64,000 nt of DNA from Serripes groenlandicus (taxonomy: Eukaryota; Mollusca; Bivalvia; Cardiida; Cardiidae), in NCBI GenBank assembly GCA_031761405.1, contig JASEVX010000001.1, forward strand, positions 40,903,499 to 40,967,498, read 5' to 3'. The notes under the pieces are model-generated. The model did not search any database and had not been told where the DNA came from. It worked only from the letters and a program-made list of their open reading frames with translations. The position numbers were made by a program, and so were the translations under genes. This document shows, piece by piece, positions 10,909-20,819 of the stretch (positions are counted from its first letter, which is position 1; each line of letters starts with the position of its first letter).

Positions 10909-11300
10909 ACAGGCAGAAACCTTCCAGAAAAACGAGTCTTTAGCACATATTGGGGACAAAGATAATGATCAGGACATGCGACACTGATGTAGTCGTGATC
11001 ATTCTGTCCAAACTAGCAAGCATTCCAATGGCAAATGAAGTCTGGATACCATTTGGTGTAGGGAGGTACCATAGGTTCATTGCAGTACATACTATTACAG
11101 CTACTTTTTTGGGCCCATCTAAAGCACCAGCATTGGCATTATTCCGTGCGTTTACGGGAAGTGACACAACGTCCTTCTTTGCATGCATCGGAGAACAGCA
11201 TGGAAAACGTGGGATGTATTTCCGGATGTCACTGATGCATTTTCGTTACTGGCTGATGCCCCTCCAAGTATACTTGACAGCCCATTTGAAGTTCTAAAGA
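10906..11300 (+). pseudogene. Decayed element protein, PIN/FEN-like I region
   Basis: The frame at 10950-11297 reads IMIRTCDTDVVVIILSKLA, then EVWIPFGVGRYHRFIAVH, then ALFRAFTGSDTTSFF. The CDTDVVV strand and the TG(S/C)DT turn recall the acidic strand and helix-hairpin glycine motif of FEN/XPG nucleases. The upstream acidic segment expected in relatives (an E-E-A-D type motif) is absent: only a short garbled spacer lies between 10905 and 10960, so an internal deletion of about 35 codons is likely. A frameshift near 11195 then destroys the GKG...W segment. Confidence 0.65.
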
Positions 11301-11703
11301 AATATGTTGTTCTCTTGTAAGACAAAACATGTCAACCGACGGAGGTAAATGAAGCAAGGCAGCATCTCTTTGCCAGTCGATCTAGATTCTTGGAAAATAT
11401 TCCTCCAACACAGGCAGCTCTGAAACAGTATATACTACGAACCACCTACCAAGTAGGACATGTTTGGGGGGCAATCACTACAAAAAGAACCCATATTACC
11501 AAGTCCTGCAAACTGGGGATCGCACCTAAGTGATGGATCATGGAAACCAAAATGGACCACCATTGGTCAGGCACAAGACATGTGATATGAACTGATACAC
11601 TGTAACTGGCGCAAGGCATGCATGGGGTTTGTGCAAATGCAGCAATGCTAGCCTCCAGTGCACGGCCCTATGTCGTTGTGAAGGCAATTGTTACCAAGAG
11701 TGA
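11301..11703 (+). pseudogene. Decayed element protein, C-terminal Cys-rich tail
   Basis: Pieces in changing frames read FEVLKKYVVLL, then NEARQHLFASRSR, PPTQAALKQYILRTTYQVGH, and a final Cys-rich segment at 11632-11703. That segment is CKCSNASLQCTALCRCEGNC, ending at TGA (11701-11703). The regular Cys spacing suggests a metal-binding tail. Relatives of this element end the same way. Confidence 0.7.
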
Positions 11704-11982
11704 CTATAAATGTGTATATTTGATAGTGATATGTTCCTCAATCCATGACACTTATGTGTGACGTACAATAAGCGACGAATACCGTATGTATCAAAACCCT
11801 TAGTATACTATTTTTCATACAATAACTTGTAAACGTGTATAGTATTAAATCAACACTTTAATAGTTTGTTAATTTTATTTTGTAACATATCATGTATATG
11901 TGGGTTGATTGGTTGATTGGTATAATTCAAACAGTCGTTACTATTATTGCTACTGACAATGATTCACTGGTTGTATATAAAT
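11704..11982. other. 3' non-coding part of the large element
   Basis: AT-rich sequence between the Cys-rich C-terminus and the right inverted repeat. It includes a TTGATTGGTTGATTGG run near 11905; no frame is visible. Confidence 0.4.
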
Positions 11983-12306
11983 TGCCAATTTAAATGATAT
12001 AAAAGTTATTTCTAAAACAAAATACTTTATATATCAAATTGTGTGTGTGCCCAATGGATTCCTTGGCCTGAATTCTGTATATTTAGACATCAAGAATATG
12101 AGTCTACATATAGTTACAAAGATAAAAGCATTTGAAGAAATTGTCGGCCATTTTAAAAAACGGCCGCCACGGTCACCAGGAGGCGCTGCTGACTTGGGTC
12201 CATATCTAAAAATAATCAGTAGGGGATGTTTTATATGTGTGCCAAGTGTCATGCTTTTAACCCAAAGTGCACGATTCTACCAAAAATGGCCCTTAACAGT
12301 CCCACT
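11983..12306 (-). repeat. Right terminal inverted repeat of the large element
   Basis: Reverse complement of 7684-8015. The two arms differ by scattered substitutions and a few indels, including loss of one half of the GGCGGCCAT palindrome, so they have diverged since insertion. Confidence 0.85.
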
Positions 12307-12340
12307 ATAACAGAAACCACCCCCATTCGCCTTACAATTT

Positions 12341-12508
12341 CCTTTTAACGCCTCTCCAGTAGACAACTTTTGATTATGAGCAATTCTTCCTTTCAGCACA
12401 ATGTTTCAACCTTATTCAATTCTTTCATTTGGAGAGGGTTTCCCTATTTTTGACCTAATGTTTTCAAAGTCGTCTGTTACAGACTTATTATATATGGGAA
12501 AGAGTTAA
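12341..12508. mobile_element. Family A MITE remnant
   Basis: TTTTAACGCCTCTCCAGTAG at the left and TATATGGGAAAGAGTTAA at the right are worn family A parts. The extreme left end is missing; it begins just outside the large element. Confidence 0.6.
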
Positions 12509-13054
12509 ACAGAGATGAGTAGGGAAAGTCTTGTTTATCATGAAATCTATTAACGTGCATTCACAAAGAACACTCGGAAACTAAGCTTATCATATAGCGT
12601 TGCTAAGCAACCCATTTGTCTGATAATTGACGTAATTTCGTGTCAATTGTGTTGTCTTTAGATGGAATATTTTGAACCGCGTCATGTGACATGCGTCTCT
12701 TTGCAACTGAGAAAGGTGAACATTCGTGTGAACCTGCAGTCTCACCAGAGCTTTCACGAACCACACGTATGTATAAAATGCACCAGGTGTCCTGTCTATC
12801 AGAAATCTAGATGTGTAGCCCTCGTGTGTACCGCCTTAATACCTTTATGTGATGCCGAAACGTAGATGCTACAGGAACCGTTTTCGTCTGTCGGAGCTCA
12901 TTTCTTAGTTTTCCCCCCGGACGGTAAGCTTATTTCATGATACTCTTTTCAAACGAGCTATTTCTTTCATAATTAAGTCTATCTTCGGGAAAATAGCAAT
13001 GTTCATGCCTGATAAACATACCTTTTAAGGAAAAGAAACCCATCCTTAGATAAT
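12509..13054. other. Non-coding stretch
   Basis: No gene or repeat recognised. The 12662-12865 open frame has no match I know. Confidence 0.4.
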
Positions 13055-13168
13055 TGATTTCTCATTTTGTCACGATGTTTTCAACTCTTTTAAAGGGAGT
13101 TTCCAATTTGTTCGGGTTTGTTTTCAAAGTCGTCTGCTGCAGATTTGTTGTATGTGGGAATGGGTTAA
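13055..13168. mobile_element. Family A MITE, right-half fragment
   Basis: CATTTTGTCACGATGTTTTC, then GTCGTCTGCTGCAG and GTATGTGGGAATGGGTTAA match the right half of family A, ending in TTAA at 13165-13168. Confidence 0.7.
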
Positions 13169-13511
13169 ATACAGTTGAACTCATTTGAATATTGCATTAC
13201 TCTTAGCCACAGTTCTAATTGAGGTGCATATTTCACATTCCAAAAATCCATATTTGACACTCAAACCCTATGTTGTGGGTACTCAAAAGAAACGTTTCAG
13301 TGAGACTTGTTATGCCATAGGAGAGATATAAAGTCCTCAACTCTGAGGCACATCGCATGAAAGCCGACATTCGAGACACTGCCGTCTACTGTTCAAGCAT
13401 TGTGCGTGGAGACGTTTGAAGATGAATAGACTACACAACTTTGATATTTGATCGGTTGTCTATCAATTCACCATTCCCCAAGGGTAGGGTTTAGTTTGAC
13501 ATGGCACAATT

Positions 13512-14150
13512 GTAGTGGATACATTTACATGGTATCGTTTATATTTCCATGGTATCGTTTACATTTATATGGTATCGGTTACCTTCTCATGGTATCGTTT
13601 ACATTTACATGATATCGGTTACCTTCTCATGGTATCGTTTACATTTTCATGTTTTGGTTTACATTTTCATTGTAGGGTTTACATTTTCATGGTATCGGTT
13701 ACCTTCTCATGCTATCGTTTACATTTTCATGATTTGGTTTACGTTTTCAATGTATGGTTTACAGTTTCATGGTATCGGTTACCATTTCATGGTATCGTTT
13801 ACATTTTTCATGGTATCTATTACCTTTTCATGGTATCGGTTACATTTTCATTGTATGGTTTACATTTTCATGGTTTGGTCTACATTTATATTGTATGGTT
13901 TACATTTTCATGGTATCGGTTACATTTTCATGGTATGGTTTACATTTTCATGGTATCGGTTACCTTGTTATTGTTTCGTCTTTCGTGGTATGGTTTACAT
14001 TTTCCTGGTATGGTTTACCTTCTCACGGTAGCGGTTACCTTTTCATTGGTATCGTTTACATTTTCATGGTATTCGTTACCTTTATGGGTATGGTTTTCAT
14101 TTTCATGGTATCGGTTACGTTTTCATTGGTATCGTTTACATTTTCACCCA
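13512..14150. repeat. 20-bp minisatellite
   Basis: About 32 degenerate units of the type GGTATCGTTTACATTTTCAT run head to tail. The variable positions are mostly TCG/TGG after GTA and TAC/TACC. The period is 20 and not a multiple of 3, yet few stops arise, so long frames of up to 216 codons open in all three phases. Those frames are repeat artefacts. Confidence 0.95.
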
Positions 14151-14159
14151 TGCATTATT

Positions 14160-14683
14160 CGTTAAAGATAACATACTACGAAGATTACGTTTGATAAATG
14201 TTTTGTGGAAATGCTTTTGCTAGAAAGCCAAGATACACGTTGGTAGATTAGCATGCTCAAATAACTGAACCATGTTTGGCCATATTAGGTCTGATTGCTT
14301 CTCCGATTACAAAATCATATAAAGGTAAAGTTGCATAAAAACTAATCGGGCTGCAGTTCTAGGTTTTTAGACAAAAAATACCTGAAACTAGGACAAATTA
14401 CTTGTAGACAGAAAGTAAAGGCTCTGGTGAGACTTCGTATGCACAGGTTCACAGCAATATACGCAGAATTATGCATTAAAACGCAAAGTCTCTATTATGA
14501 CGTTTTCTACAGAAGAGAGTCTTGTGTAAAATATAAACACGTTTAACACGTGTAAAAGTTGACACACTATATTTTCACAGGATCGTATATTAAGATCAAT
14601 TGTATATTTTACACATATTATATACATCTACCACAAAGGTAAGGATCGGGTTATCATTTTGAATAATTATACTGTAGGAATGG
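14160..14683. other. Non-coding stretch
   Basis: AT-rich, with no gene or repeat recognised. Confidence 0.4.
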
Positions 14684-15122
14684 CCCTGTCATACTATTGC
14701 GTATGGGAGAAACGTATTTGTTGCGTATGAAAATTCATAAATTAATTTTCATACCCACAAAAAGCCCTTGAAAATACAGAATTGTTTGTATACATACCGT
14801 ACCGTACGGTACATCTTCATGCCAGCGTATCACTAGCGTACTTGACCTATGAGTAGCGTTCATCTAGATTAACTCGAGCGTCTTCAGCGTATACCTTGCA
14901 TCTGCTTTGCGTATAAACTATACGTCCGAATACGCTTAAAACTATAAGGCATGTTTTAAAATAAAAATCTGCCTCGCCCTATGCCAGCGTATGCGACCAT
15001 GCTTGAAACGTATTCAACCTATGCCTAACGTACCTCAGTGTATGTCAGCGTATGCCAGCGTATGAGTAATATTTGTCATGAGCTGGCATACGCTATTACG
15101 ATACGCAATAGTGTGATAGCGC
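14684..15122. mobile_element. Inverted-repeat element rich in GCGTATG motifs
   Basis: The ends are imperfect inverted repeats: CATACTATTGCGTATGGG at the left, and CGATACGCAATAGTGTGATAG at the right (reverse complement CTATCACACTATTGCGTATCG). The interior, especially 14815-15070, carries many AGCGTATG/GCGTA motifs. There is no coding frame. Its exact ends and duplication are unclear. Confidence 0.55.
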
Positions 15123-15325
15123 CATTACGTCGTTTAGCCGAAATGAAAACACTAGAGTAAAAAAGTATGCACCTTTATGCATATAGCATACTATATTAAG
15201 TATAGTGATAGGAAGTTTAAACAAACAAAAAACATCAATGTTATCTATGTTTAATATTTTAAAAAGGTAGTTATTTACAAAATCGATATTAATAATAGTA
15301 AACAATATCGTCGTTAAAATTTATC

Positions 15326-15480
15326 TTGAACCCTTTCTACTATATAGGCGACTTTCGATGCTTCAGCAGCAGACGACTATTAAACCGAATTGTTGGAAAA
15401 CGAGACACTGTGCGCTATAAGGATCAAATTCCCATTTTCCTTCAATGTTTTCTTCTTGATCAAAATTGCACATAAAGTCG
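15326..15480. mobile_element. Family A MITE, highly decayed
   Basis: GAACCCTTTCTACTATATAGG and CAGCAGCAGACGACT match the left part of family A. The right part is barely recognisable. Confidence 0.5.
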
Positions 15481-15634
15481 TGAACAATTTTCCCCAAAAA
15501 AAATCCTCGGATATTTTCAATACAGACGATGCGAAACTATGATAACAGGTAAATGAATGATTGAACCCGCTCGTGCTAAAACGTTACAGGTTGCCATTGG
15601 TGAATAATGTTGGTTCAGATCAGTCTGTGCATCT

Positions 15635-15881
15635 CGAGGGCTTGGCGTGAAACGGTTGTATCTAAAAACCGTTTTTGACAACCCTGGTTTAGGGGCAATT
15701 TTGACCCCTTTGTAAACAATGCAAATTTAGGTGCCATTGCTCAGAACGAGCAATGGCACCTAAATTTCTATTGTTTACCAAGAAAAAATAATTTAACGCT
15801 TATAAAGACTTTATGGCGAGGTGATTAACCTTGGTAAAAAAATACCAATATTAGTTACAACCGTTTCACGCCAAGCCCTCG
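15635..15881. mobile_element. Family C MITE, copy 1
   Basis: The inverted ends are CGAGGGCTTGGCGTGAAACG and its complement at 15862-15881, and they continue into GTTGTA.CTAAAA. A central hairpin lies at 15731-15762, GGTGCCATTGCTC / GAGCAATGGCACC. The flanks are ATCT on both sides, a possible 4-bp target duplication. Confidence 0.85.
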
Positions 15882-15889
15882 ATCTGGTC

Positions 15890-16055
15890 AATCATATCAG
15901 AATATGCACACGTTGACGGAGTCTTCTAACACGCTTATCATGCATGTAATGTGTGAACTCTGTATATATTGATCAGACTGTGCGGATGTACATGCTGATC
16001 TGGATCCACACTCTTAACAAAAGCCGATTTGTACCGAGTCCCATGGACGGCTCAT
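15890..16055 (+). repeat. Dispersed repeat D
   Basis: It shares CACACGTTGACGG, AGTGTGTGAACTCTGTATA-like, GATCTGGATCCACA and GTCCCATGGACGG landmarks with 19980-20220, 22190-22400 (inverted), 45940-46140, 52790-52950 and 58080-58190. The class is unknown. Confidence 0.5.
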
Positions 16056-16518
16056 TTAATGAACATGATTCGACAAAGCTGAACCTTTACAGATGATACG
16101 ACATTAATAAAACAATAGCAAAAAAGGAAAGAACGACAGTGAACATTTATGGAACGCGAATGCTATATAGATATTATGCATTCAAGTTTAATTGGTATCA
16201 GTGGTAACTCGCACTTTAAGGGCAATAACATGCTGTTTTTGGACGCCTTGTTGTTGGAACCGACTAAGAAAATTACCAATTCCGGGGCCATTGATGCGTT
16301 CCGGTGATTGACACAAATCATAGGGATAAGCATTATTTGTCTTCCTGCAATGACTAAAAATAATTTATGTGGGAAGGCAGCCAGTTGTTATGAGTTTTAT
16401 TGAGTATTGGTGCGAGAAATAAAGGAAACACATGATAATGTGTACTGGCCGCCGAATAATAATGAACTTGGTCGTCAGCAATGTCTCATCGCCAATCAGT
16501 ATTCCGCTATATCCATAT

Positions 16519-16519
<1 letters not shown>

Positions 16520-16554
<35 letters not shown>
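16520..16554. repeat. (CA)n microsatellite
   Basis: About 17 uninterrupted AC dinucleotides. Confidence 0.98.
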
Positions 16555-16556
<2 letters not shown>

Positions 16557-17180
16557 CTGTATTGGTCTGCTGGAATGTGTAGACTGCTTTGGATCTACAC
16601 TAACCTCAAATGGACGAACTGAAGTTAGTTTTTCCAGGTACCTTTTTTAATTTCAAAGTATTGGCACTCTTCACACAATTGATGTATAACTTAAAAGATC
16701 AGCAAATTATTCCAATTCCTAATCACAATATGGATATATAAACTGTTGTCAAAAATATGGCTGCTAAGGCATCAGAAGTCAATTCGCTCTGTCTCTGTTA
16801 TTCTCCATCATTTTATCTCGTTGTATTTCCTTGTTTAGAAACCACAAGCACATTCGTGTTCTGTAAAAAGAATAACACTGCTTTCCGTCTTGCCTACCTT
16901 ATGATCATTTCCTGTTTGAGATATCTTAAAAGAAATGTTAATTATGTGTTAGTGTTACACTTCGCTCGACAGACACGCTCACACATATGTTGTCTAAATT
17001 ATTTGATTCAGTTTTACAACTCAATGAAGGTTAGACATATTTTAAGAATGTATCACTTTTCGTTTGTCCAAAGGGCGATTTCGACCTATAAAAACTTTTA
17101 ATATTTAAAAGGGTCTATCATCTAATTTAGATAGAAATATAATAAAAACCCATTCCTTGAAAAAGGATGCACGTTCCCTT
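16555..17180 (-). other. Probable 3' UTR and downstream flank of the ankyrin gene
   Basis: This follows the stop codon of the minus-strand ankyrin gene. A minus-strand ATTAAA lies at 17102-17097 and a canonical AATAAA at 16401-16396; either could serve as the poly(A) signal, but nothing here decides. The plus-strand open frame 16757-17101 looks like chance. Confidence 0.35.
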
Positions 17181-18250
17181 TTACGGGCAATTTAAGGGCT
17201 TCATAGAAGCGGCCTCTTCAATACTCGTGGATTTGCCACACGCTTTTTGACAGCCGTGTTGTTTTAACGAACGCTGGCGTTCCGAGGCAATGTCTAATTT
17301 TGATATCAAATTGTCCGACAGTATTTCCATTGAGTGCTTACGATCTGTTTCCCCGCCTTCAGACTTATTTGTATAGGCACCGATATTTGGAAGAGAAAAT
17401 CTCTTGTCATTTTGGCATGGAATCGTGAGAACCTGTTCAGTCTGACATGTAATTGAAGCTTTGTTGACCTGCCTGTCAGCGGATTCAACAGTATACGTAT
17501 TTACTACGGAGTCCACATTTACAATGTGTTTTGTAGCCGACCTTCTTTTATACAGTTCGCTGACGTCTGTTGGCTCAGTGTCGGGAGCGGTGACGTCTAT
17601 ATTTGTACGAAGGACAGCTTTAGTGTGTACATTGTCTGAATCTGTCTTGTTGTCATCAGTATCGGACGTTTGGGTCTCCTGATTAATCATCGGTGGTTTT
17701 TCTAACTCCGGAAAAACTTTGTAATGCTTAGTTGTCGTATCGAATCCGCAATATTTTTGGATGAAAGGTGACACTGAGGCGTCAGGCCTCGACGTCGTGT
17801 CAGAAGAGTAGCCTTCCTCGTCTTCCTGTTGGTCAAGGTTCAGACTGTTGAGATTAAAATCAATACCAAGCGTCGCATCCTCTTCCTCCTCCAACGGAAC
17901 TTTTTTCGGCGTGGCACATATCGCTACATTCGCCACTTTGACAAATCTCGATCGACCGATTCCGTCCACTCTCACCGGTTTAATGTCATCCAGCGTATAC
18001 CCTTTCTTAGATAGCCAGTCTTCGACTGACAAACTGAATTTATTGTCCCGGTATTCCAACGACGCTTTACCCTGACCAAGAAGAATTTGTGCGCATGTGA
18101 TGTTGCCGTGTTTGGTTGCTAGGAGCAACGCTGTGAACCCCTCTTTGTTTCTGGCATCAACGTTAAGACCTAGTCGCCGGAAATGACGTATCAAAATGTC
18201 GCACGCTATGTCATTACCAATGATAGCACTGTACATTAACGGGGTTTGAC
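17181..18250 (-). CDS. Ankyrin-repeat gene (ANKRD34-like), last coding exon
   Basis: The exon starts after a 3' splice site reading ACATTTCCAG on the minus strand at 18251 and ends with TAA (17183-17181), giving 355 complete residues plus a split codon. The first two bases complete a Gly codon begun in the previous exon. The first 90 or so residues hold ankyrin motifs: QTPLMYSAIIGND, then DARNKEGFTALLLATKHGNI. They continue to LGQGKASLEYRDNK and end at a short helix, SVEDWLSKKGY. The remaining 260 or so residues are rich in Asp, Ser, Thr and Glu, with an acidic stretch (LEEEEDA), CQTEQVLTIPC and DRKHSMEIL; this part is probably disordered. Ankyrin repeats bind proteins. ANKRD34 proteins likewise pair an N-terminal ankyrin block with a long polar tail, but the partner and role here are unknown. 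Membership in ANKRD34 is my best guess, while the ankyrin assignment is firm. Confidence 0.85.
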
Positions 18251-18524
18251 CTGGAAATGTAAAATATGTATGCATTTTGAATCAACAATATTTCCAATTT
18301 ACTGGTTGAATTTTATTTATAAAACTTTCTCCGATATATATGACATTTGACGTATTTGAAAGCACATGTTTGAAAAGGGCAAATTGCTCAAAACCAGCCA
18401 TTTATCCTCCGAAAATGCTTCAACTCCGTATCAAAACTCATACTTGTTACAATACATTCCTCATATGTTTTTGAAGCAGGCGACACATGAATAATTTCTT
18501 TGATCAAACATGCTTTGTTTTGTT

Positions 18525-18735
18525 TGATTGGGGGTTTACGCTGTTTTCAACATTATTTCAGTGATATCACGACGACAGTTCACTTATTCATTATCCATGT
18601 GTAAAGAAACGGGTACTATGCTATAAAAAGTGCCTTGCCAAATGGCACTCGACCATGACCGCCGCGACTGGGGATCGAAGCCGGGATGCCCGGTTACGAA
18701 ACCCCGACGCTAACTACTTGGCCACGGCGGATCCG
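18525..18735 (-). mobile_element. tRNA-derived SINE (family 3) with an intact cloverleaf-like head
   Basis: On the minus strand, 18730-18659 reads as a 72-nt tRNA-like unit. It begins CCGCCGTGGCCAAGTAGTTA and ends CCCAGTCGCGGCGG, so its two ends can pair as an acceptor stem. The B box is GCTTCGATCCCC. The body then runs toward 18525 with CGTCGTGATATCACTG and GCGTAAACCCCC. The attached body makes a SINE far likelier than a working tRNA gene. Confidence 0.75.
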
Positions 18736-18940
18736 GATCAATCATCAATACATGTAACGGTGAAGCTATTTGGACTTGATGTTTAATGCCGACGCAATGC
18801 CCTTGTTCAGTCAGAGTCTTGCTTCAAACAAACATGTTAACTTGTACCTTTTCCTATGGACGGGCAAAAATGTACAGCAATTAGTTAACAACAATTGGGT
18901 TTTTAACGCATGGCCAGCATTGTTGCGGTATTGGGATTTA

Positions 18941-18985
18941 ACCGTTTCCCGTATACAATAAATCTGCAGCATACGACTTAGAATA
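18941..18985. mobile_element. Family A MITE, left-end fragment
   Basis: TTAACCGTTTCCCGTATAC and CTGCAGCATACGACTTAG match the left end of family A; the rest is absent. Confidence 0.5.
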
Positions 18986-19159
18986 ACATCTGGGTAAAAC
19001 TATGGGAACTATATTGAAATGAAAGTAAAAGTATTGAAAAGAGTTGATCAAATTGTATATTTTATTGTAATACAAGAAAAGCATTTGTATTTGATATGAA
19101 TGTCCTATTTTGTTCACTCGGTTACAACTATATAACCTGTGGGTTACATCACGTACTTA

Positions 19160-19395
19160 AACACTTATGGGATTGACCTCCCTATTAGCACATGGTTGCG
19201 GGGATAGTATTACGACTGATGCATTGTTGTCTAGATAACTCGTTTCGGTTGACCTCCTTAGCACACAGGGTTGATGAGATAGTATTACGACTGATGCATT
19301 GTTTTCTAGATACAATTCCAGTAGTAATTGTATGTTACCAAAGAAACGCTGGTATATAATTGACATATCATTGAAAGCGGCGTAAAACATCTTTC
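19160..19395 (+). mobile_element. SINE family 1 body with a 77-bp internal duplication
   Basis: TTGACCTCC...GTATTACGACTGATGCATTG occurs twice (from about 19172 and 19249). Then comes the family 1 body AAGAAACGCTGGTATATAAT ... GCGGCGTAAAACATC. The tRNA head is missing. Confidence 0.6.
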
Positions 19396-19979
19396 AAACA
19401 AACAAGCAAAAAATATTCTCTAATTATATTTTCAAAACCCTGCTACAAAAACGCCCTGAACACAATGCCATTAAACTAGTCCTGGAGACGATTCAATGCT
19501 TTTACATGGTAAAATAAACAACCTATTCTGCTTCAATTGCATTCACAAAATAAATATGCTTTTATCTGACATACTGAAAGGAACAATGCTTTGATTATAG
19601 AAACCTTTATCTTGTCAAAACAGTAGAAATGTAATCAAGACTCGAAGAACAAATGATGAAGTCAAGCCACAGGCAAACTCACATCTAAGAATGTGCGTGT
19701 CAAACAGCGACTATCGCGTCCACACACTCGGATAACAACCTTCTTTCTTTTGATTCCATAGCATTCAAACCGCGAATGGAATATAGATGTGATCGAAATA
19801 AAGAATGCATTTATATCTTAATATGAAGGCTTGTTTTCCATAAGCGTCGATGAGTTGTCTTAAAGCGGACCGTGCTTAGAAAACTTACAGATGGACGCAT
19901 GTTTTGGACTTAAATGGAAAAAGTTATAATGGCAACAACTCGTGATCAAAATGATATGTGGAATTTGTAATAAAAACAT
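19396..19979. other. Intronic, nothing recognised
   Basis: AT-rich sequence with no repeat or frame I can name. Confidence 0.4.
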
Positions 19980-20220
19980 GTAGTTCCGAACCGTGATCTA
20001 ATTGTCCCTTTGGCAAGAGACCTTATTGGCCTGTCCATGCAAACAGGTACTAATTGGCATTTCTAAACTATATAGTTCCAACTGCTCAGACTCAGACTTA
20101 GAATCTACACACGTTGACCGAAATTTCTAACAAGCTTGTGTACGTAATATGTGAACAGCATAGACTGTATTAATACACAGACTGATGTGGATCTAAACTT
20201 TCCCATGGGCGGGCTAAAAT
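19980..20220 (+). repeat. Dispersed repeat D
   Basis: It contains CACACGTTGACCG, AACAAGCTTGTG, ATGTGAACAGCATAG, ATGTGGATCTAAAC and CCCATGGGCGGGC, in the same order as at 15890-16055. Confidence 0.5.
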
Positions 20221-20819
20221 AGGCATGTATTGATTCTTGTATCCGCCTGTCGAGCATGCAGTAGGATCGGTTACGTATAATGAACTCTTACTCCATTGAA
20301 TTCCTAGAGCCGATATTACAATCGCTCATTGTGGATACGGAAAAATATATGCTAAATACAGATACAAAAACCCATGGCTTTTGTTGAATGATGCATGCAC
20401 ATTTGCAAAGGTTTGTTTACCTTTCCCAGGCTGCACTATTCTTGCAAATAACAAGTTCTATTTCTATACTATTGTACCCGATTCGGAAGTGATAAACACT
20501 TTAGCATTATTTTCTAAGCATTTATCATTTACCATTAACCATGAAGCGTTTGTTTATTGTATTTGACATAACACATTAAAATGCTTTATTCATAAAGTAT
20601 TTAGTAAATAGCATGTGGAATTTTAAATATAAATGCAGCATGAAGGATTCCGAATTCTATATTTCGCATACAGCATTGCACAAAAGGCATGGCGTATGTT
20701 TCTATTTTTATGTGGAATAACAACATCGATTTTAAGTCATTCATGTCCCAATTCAAAGTGAACATCCGCTCCTTTGTGACATCTATCAGGAAACCATGTC
20801 CGTCTTCCTTTGTTATTAC
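20221..20819. other. Intronic, nothing recognised
   Basis: No gene or named repeat; short open frames only. Confidence 0.4.

Larger units (their letters stand above)
7684..12306 (+). mobile_element. Large inverted-repeat transposon encoding a PIN/FEN-like protein
   Basis: Two inverted arms (7684-8015 and 11983-12306) flank a plus-strand decayed coding region (8290-11703). The arms start AGTGGGGCGGCTAAG on the left and, reversed, AGTGGGACTGTTAAG on the right. From ATCGTGCACTTTGGG inward they are about 90% identical by eye for about 300 bp. I found no clean target-site duplication. The layout of long terminal inverted repeats around one large frame is that of a DNA transposon. The protein family is one I recognise from many aquatic animal genomes as a repeated, uncharacterised protein. 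No known transposase signature is visible, so the superfamily is left open. This copy is dead, with several stops, frameshifts and a deletion. Confidence 0.7.

Noticed and set aside
7694..12310. Open frames in the inverted arms (7694-7948, 12041-12310, 12034-12252) as a conserved small protein
   Set aside because: Their similarity comes from the inverted repeat itself; substitutions do not favour synonymous positions as far as I can see.
13515..14194. Long open frames (216, 160 and 146 codons) rich in Phe, Tyr, Trp and His
   Set aside because: They all lie in the 20-bp minisatellite, overlap each other in three phases and have a 20-residue period forced by the repeat.
16757..17101. 114-codon plus-strand frame
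   Set aside because: No known domain, no repeat of it elsewhere, and it lies in the probable 3' UTR of the ankyrin gene on the other strand.
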